Assembly (NCBI GenBank): GCA_905236225.1
Contig: CAJOPM010000231.1
Coordinates: 1-6,938 of the forward strand
Length of the DNA stretch: 6,938 nt
From: an uncultured Eubacterium sp.
Lineage (GTDB): Bacteria; Bacillota; Clostridia; Lachnospirales; Lachnospiraceae
Reading direction: 5' to 3'
The notes below the pieces were generated by a model. That model worked only from the letters and a program-made list of their open reading frames with translations, ran no database searches and was not told the DNA's origin. Shown piece after piece: positions 5,590-6,938 of this stretch. The first letter of the stretch is position 1, and the number at the start of each line of letters is the position of its first letter. The position numbers and the translations under genes were made by a program.

Positions 5590-6764
5590 AAGAGAATGCC
5601 TCTCATATAAAAAAAAGAATATTTGAGCTAATACAAATCGGAAACCGTAATGATGCCGCAAGCAGAATTTGTGATTATATTTTGGTGCTTGCAATATTCA
5701 TTAACTTGATATTTTTAGTTTTAGAGACTTTTATTGATCATTTTCCAAATGATTCAGTTATTAAAATTATTGAACAGATTACTGTTTTAATATTTATGAT
5801 TGAGTATATTTTAAGAATATGGACTGCAGATTTGCTTTATCCTAATATAAACGGCAAATTCAAGTCAAAACTTAAATTTATTTTCTCTTTCTTTGGCATA
5901 ATTGACTTGCTGTCAATACTGCCAGCGGTGCTATTTTTCTTACCATCCGGTTTTGTAGCTTTAAGAATGCTTAGAGTAATCAGAGTATTTCGTCTATTTA
6001 GGGTTAATGCGCAATATGATGCTTTCAATGTAATGTTTTCTGTCCTTAAAGAAAAGAAAAATCAGTTGTTATCATCAGTTTGTTTGATATTAATTATGAT
6101 TTTATCTTCTTCTTTATTTATGTACAATTTTGAACATAATGCGCAACCCGACGTATTTAAAGATGCTTTTTCAGGTATATGGTGGTCTGTTTCGACAGTA
6201 TTTACGATAGGATATGGTGATATTTTCCCTATTACTATTCCCGGACAGATTCTGGCTATAATAATTGCTTTTTTAGGCGTCGGTTTAGTCGCTATTCCTA
6301 CAGGTATCATATCTGCGGGTTTTGTGGAACAATACACAAAAATGAAGACTATTTCCGAGACCGCAGAAAAAAAAGATATAACATTTATAAATCTTACAAT
6401 TGAATCAGGACATCCGTGGGAAAATAAAAAAATTCGTGATATTCCCTTGCCTACAGAGTTAATAATTGTAGTCATTGTACGGGATAATAAAGTAATAATT
6501 CCTAACGGAAATATTGTTATAAATGAAAATGACAGAGTTGTTCTTGGTGCAATTGAATTTCAAGATGATATTGGCATTATTGTCAAAGATTCATTTATAT
6601 CAGAAAATCATATGTGGAATGGACAACTGGTTAAGGATTTAGCCATTGGAGATAATACCATTATTGTTTCAATTATGAGGCACTCAAAAGCTTTAATTCC
6701 AAGAGGAAATACCAGAATTGAATTAGGCGATATTGTTACAGTATGCGAAAAAAAGATTAATTAA
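5586..6764 (+). CDS. voltage-sensor-type potassium channel with tandem RCK_C (TrkA_C) domains
   Basis: The protein is a six-helix K+ channel of the cell membrane. Segments are S1 (about 29-49), S2 (60-80, acidic E73), S3 (97-118, acidic D107), S4 (121-140), S5 (158-180), pore helix (192-206), selectivity filter TIGYGD (207-212) and S6 (220-247). S4 carries five arginines at exact three-residue steps (127, 130, 133, 136, 139), so the voltage sensor looks complete. The cytosolic tail holds two similar domains, about 263-322 and 330-388, each with H-x-W, then IxVxIxR, an IIP-G or LIP-G turn and a final DRVVL/DIVTV strand, as in RCK_C domains; no Rossmann RCK_N domain is seen. Translation starts at GTG inside the prs stop (GTGA); there is no ATG before M71, which lies in S2. 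The only RBS hint is GGTGA (5575-5579), so translational coupling to prs is likely. Ligand unknown. Confidence 0.9.
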   Translation: MKENASHIKKRIFELIQIGNRNDAASRICDYILVLAIFINLIFLVLETFIDHFPNDSVIKIIEQITVLIFMIEYILRIWTADLLYPNINGKFKSKLKFIFSFFGIIDLLSILPAVLFFLPSGFVALRMLRVIRVFRLFRVNAQYDAFNVMFSVLKEKKNQLLSSVCLILIMILSSSLFMYNFEHNAQPDVFKDAFSGIWWSVSTVFTIGYGDIFPITIPGQILAIIIAFLGVGLVAIPTGIISAGFVEQYTKMKTISETAEKKDITFINLTIESGHPWENKKIRDIPLPTELIIVVIVRDNKVIIPNGNIVINENDRVVLGAIEFQDDIGIIVKDSFISENHMWNGQLVKDLAIGDNTIIVSIMRHSKALIPRGNTRIELGDIVTVCEKKIN

Positions 6765-6793
6765 GAAGTCCTGCCAATTGGCAGGACTTCTTT
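6763..6793 (+). terminator. palindromic terminator after the channel gene
   Basis: AAGAAGTCCTGCC (6763-6775) and GGCAGGACTTCTT (6780-6792) are perfect 13-bp arms around AATT, so the full 30 bp is palindromic. The left arm starts within the TAA stop codon. The sequence after it (TTTGTCTATCTT) is T-rich but broken, so termination may be imperfect. It closes the prs-channel unit. Confidence 0.85.
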
Positions 6794-6820
6794 GTCTATC
6801 TTGTTATCCACTCTCTTTCG

Positions 6821-6844
6821 CTTTGCTAAGAGTCAAAGTTTTTT
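6821..6844 (+). terminator. small hairpin followed by six T, possible second terminator
   Basis: CTTTG (6821-6825) pairs with CAAAG (6834-6838) around 8 nt and is followed by TTTTTT (6839-6844). A rival stem, ACTCT (6810-6814) with AGAGT (6829-6833), covers the same bases. The stem is short and AT-rich, so it is a weak candidate for a back-up terminator behind the palindrome at 6763-6793. Confidence 0.35.
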
Positions 6845-6938
6845 GGGGCTGATGTCAAGACTCGCTCGCGAGTCTTGCGCGCCGGATTCGGGTCTGCTTC
6901 AGCAGACAAATTCCTGTCCGAATCCGTGCGCATCAAAA
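6845..6938. repeat. GC-rich multi-hairpin intergenic element, reaching the window edge
   Basis: Positions 6845-6934 are 60% G+C by hand count, far above the rest of the window, and almost every base can pair. A closing stem TGATG/CATCA (6850-6854, 6931-6935) encloses two arms. Arm 1 is a perfect 10-bp hairpin, CAAGACTCGC (6856-6865) with GCGAGTCTTG (6868-6877). Arm 2 is CGGATTCGG (6883-6891) with CCGAATCCG (6918-6926), capped by GTCTGCT/AGCAGAC (6892-6898, 6901-6907). There is no coding potential. The composition and cloverleaf-like folding suggest a dispersed palindromic repeat, or a structured leader of a gene beyond the edge. Only one copy is in this window, so its repetitive nature is inferred. 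Confidence 0.55.

Noticed and set aside
5837..6475. Two minus-strand open frames opposite the channel gene (5837-6028 and 6062-6475)
   Set aside because: Both lie opposite conserved transmembrane and filter coding sequence; hydrophobic codons read backwards often stay open. No promoter or ribosome site was seen.
6804..6812. Single DnaA-box-like TTATCCACT after the channel gene
   Set aside because: An isolated one-mismatch 9-mer in AT-rich intergenic DNA is expected by chance.

Overview
The window looks like ordinary chromosomal DNA from a low-G+C anaerobic Firmicute, most likely a Lachnospiraceae-type Clostridium relative. That placement is inferred from three things: the AT-rich base composition, strong AGGAGG-type ribosome binding sites, and close resemblance (from memory, not from a search) of the PRPP synthetase, the DnaD/DnaB-like protein and the potassium channel to Lachnospiraceae versions. 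No mobile element, CRISPR array, tRNA or rRNA was seen. All six protein-coding genes appear intact.

Layout. Positions 1-425 (minus strand) hold rplS (ribosomal protein L19), ending in a hairpin terminator whose 3' arm and U-tract are duplicated. Positions 426-616 are a divergent promoter region with back-to-back sigma-A-type promoters for rplS (minus) and murC (plus). murC (617-1993) makes UDP-MurNAc-L-Ala for peptidoglycan. It is followed directly by a cluster of DnaA-box-like 9-mers, a strong stem-loop terminator built from two of those boxes, and about 115 bp of very AT-rich DNA. A promoter then leads into a two-gene replication-initiation cassette: a DnaD/DnaB-type primosome protein (2255-3325) and a DnaI/DnaC-type helicase loader (3340-4329). 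This has the same logic as the Bacillus subtilis dnaB-dnaI pair. After an 81-bp gap come prs (4411-5589, a long 392-aa PRPP synthetase) and, overlapping it by 4 bp with a GTG start, a voltage-sensor-type potassium channel with two C-terminal RCK_C (TrkA_C) domains (5586-6764). A perfect palindromic terminator ends this unit. The last ~95 bp are a 60% G+C multi-hairpin element that looks like an intergenic repeat and may run past the window edge.

How the parts relate. The genes are mostly housekeeping: translation, cell wall, helicase loading, nucleotide precursor supply and ion homeostasis. The most interesting points are the DnaA-box cluster placed upstream of the helicase-loading genes, which suggests either DnaA control of its downstream partners or a secondary DnaA-binding locus; the translational coupling of PRPP synthetase to a K+ channel; the channel's voltage sensor plus tandem RCK_C build without a visible RCK_N domain; and the structured GC-rich element at the right edge. 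I did not find convincing evidence for a wholly new system.
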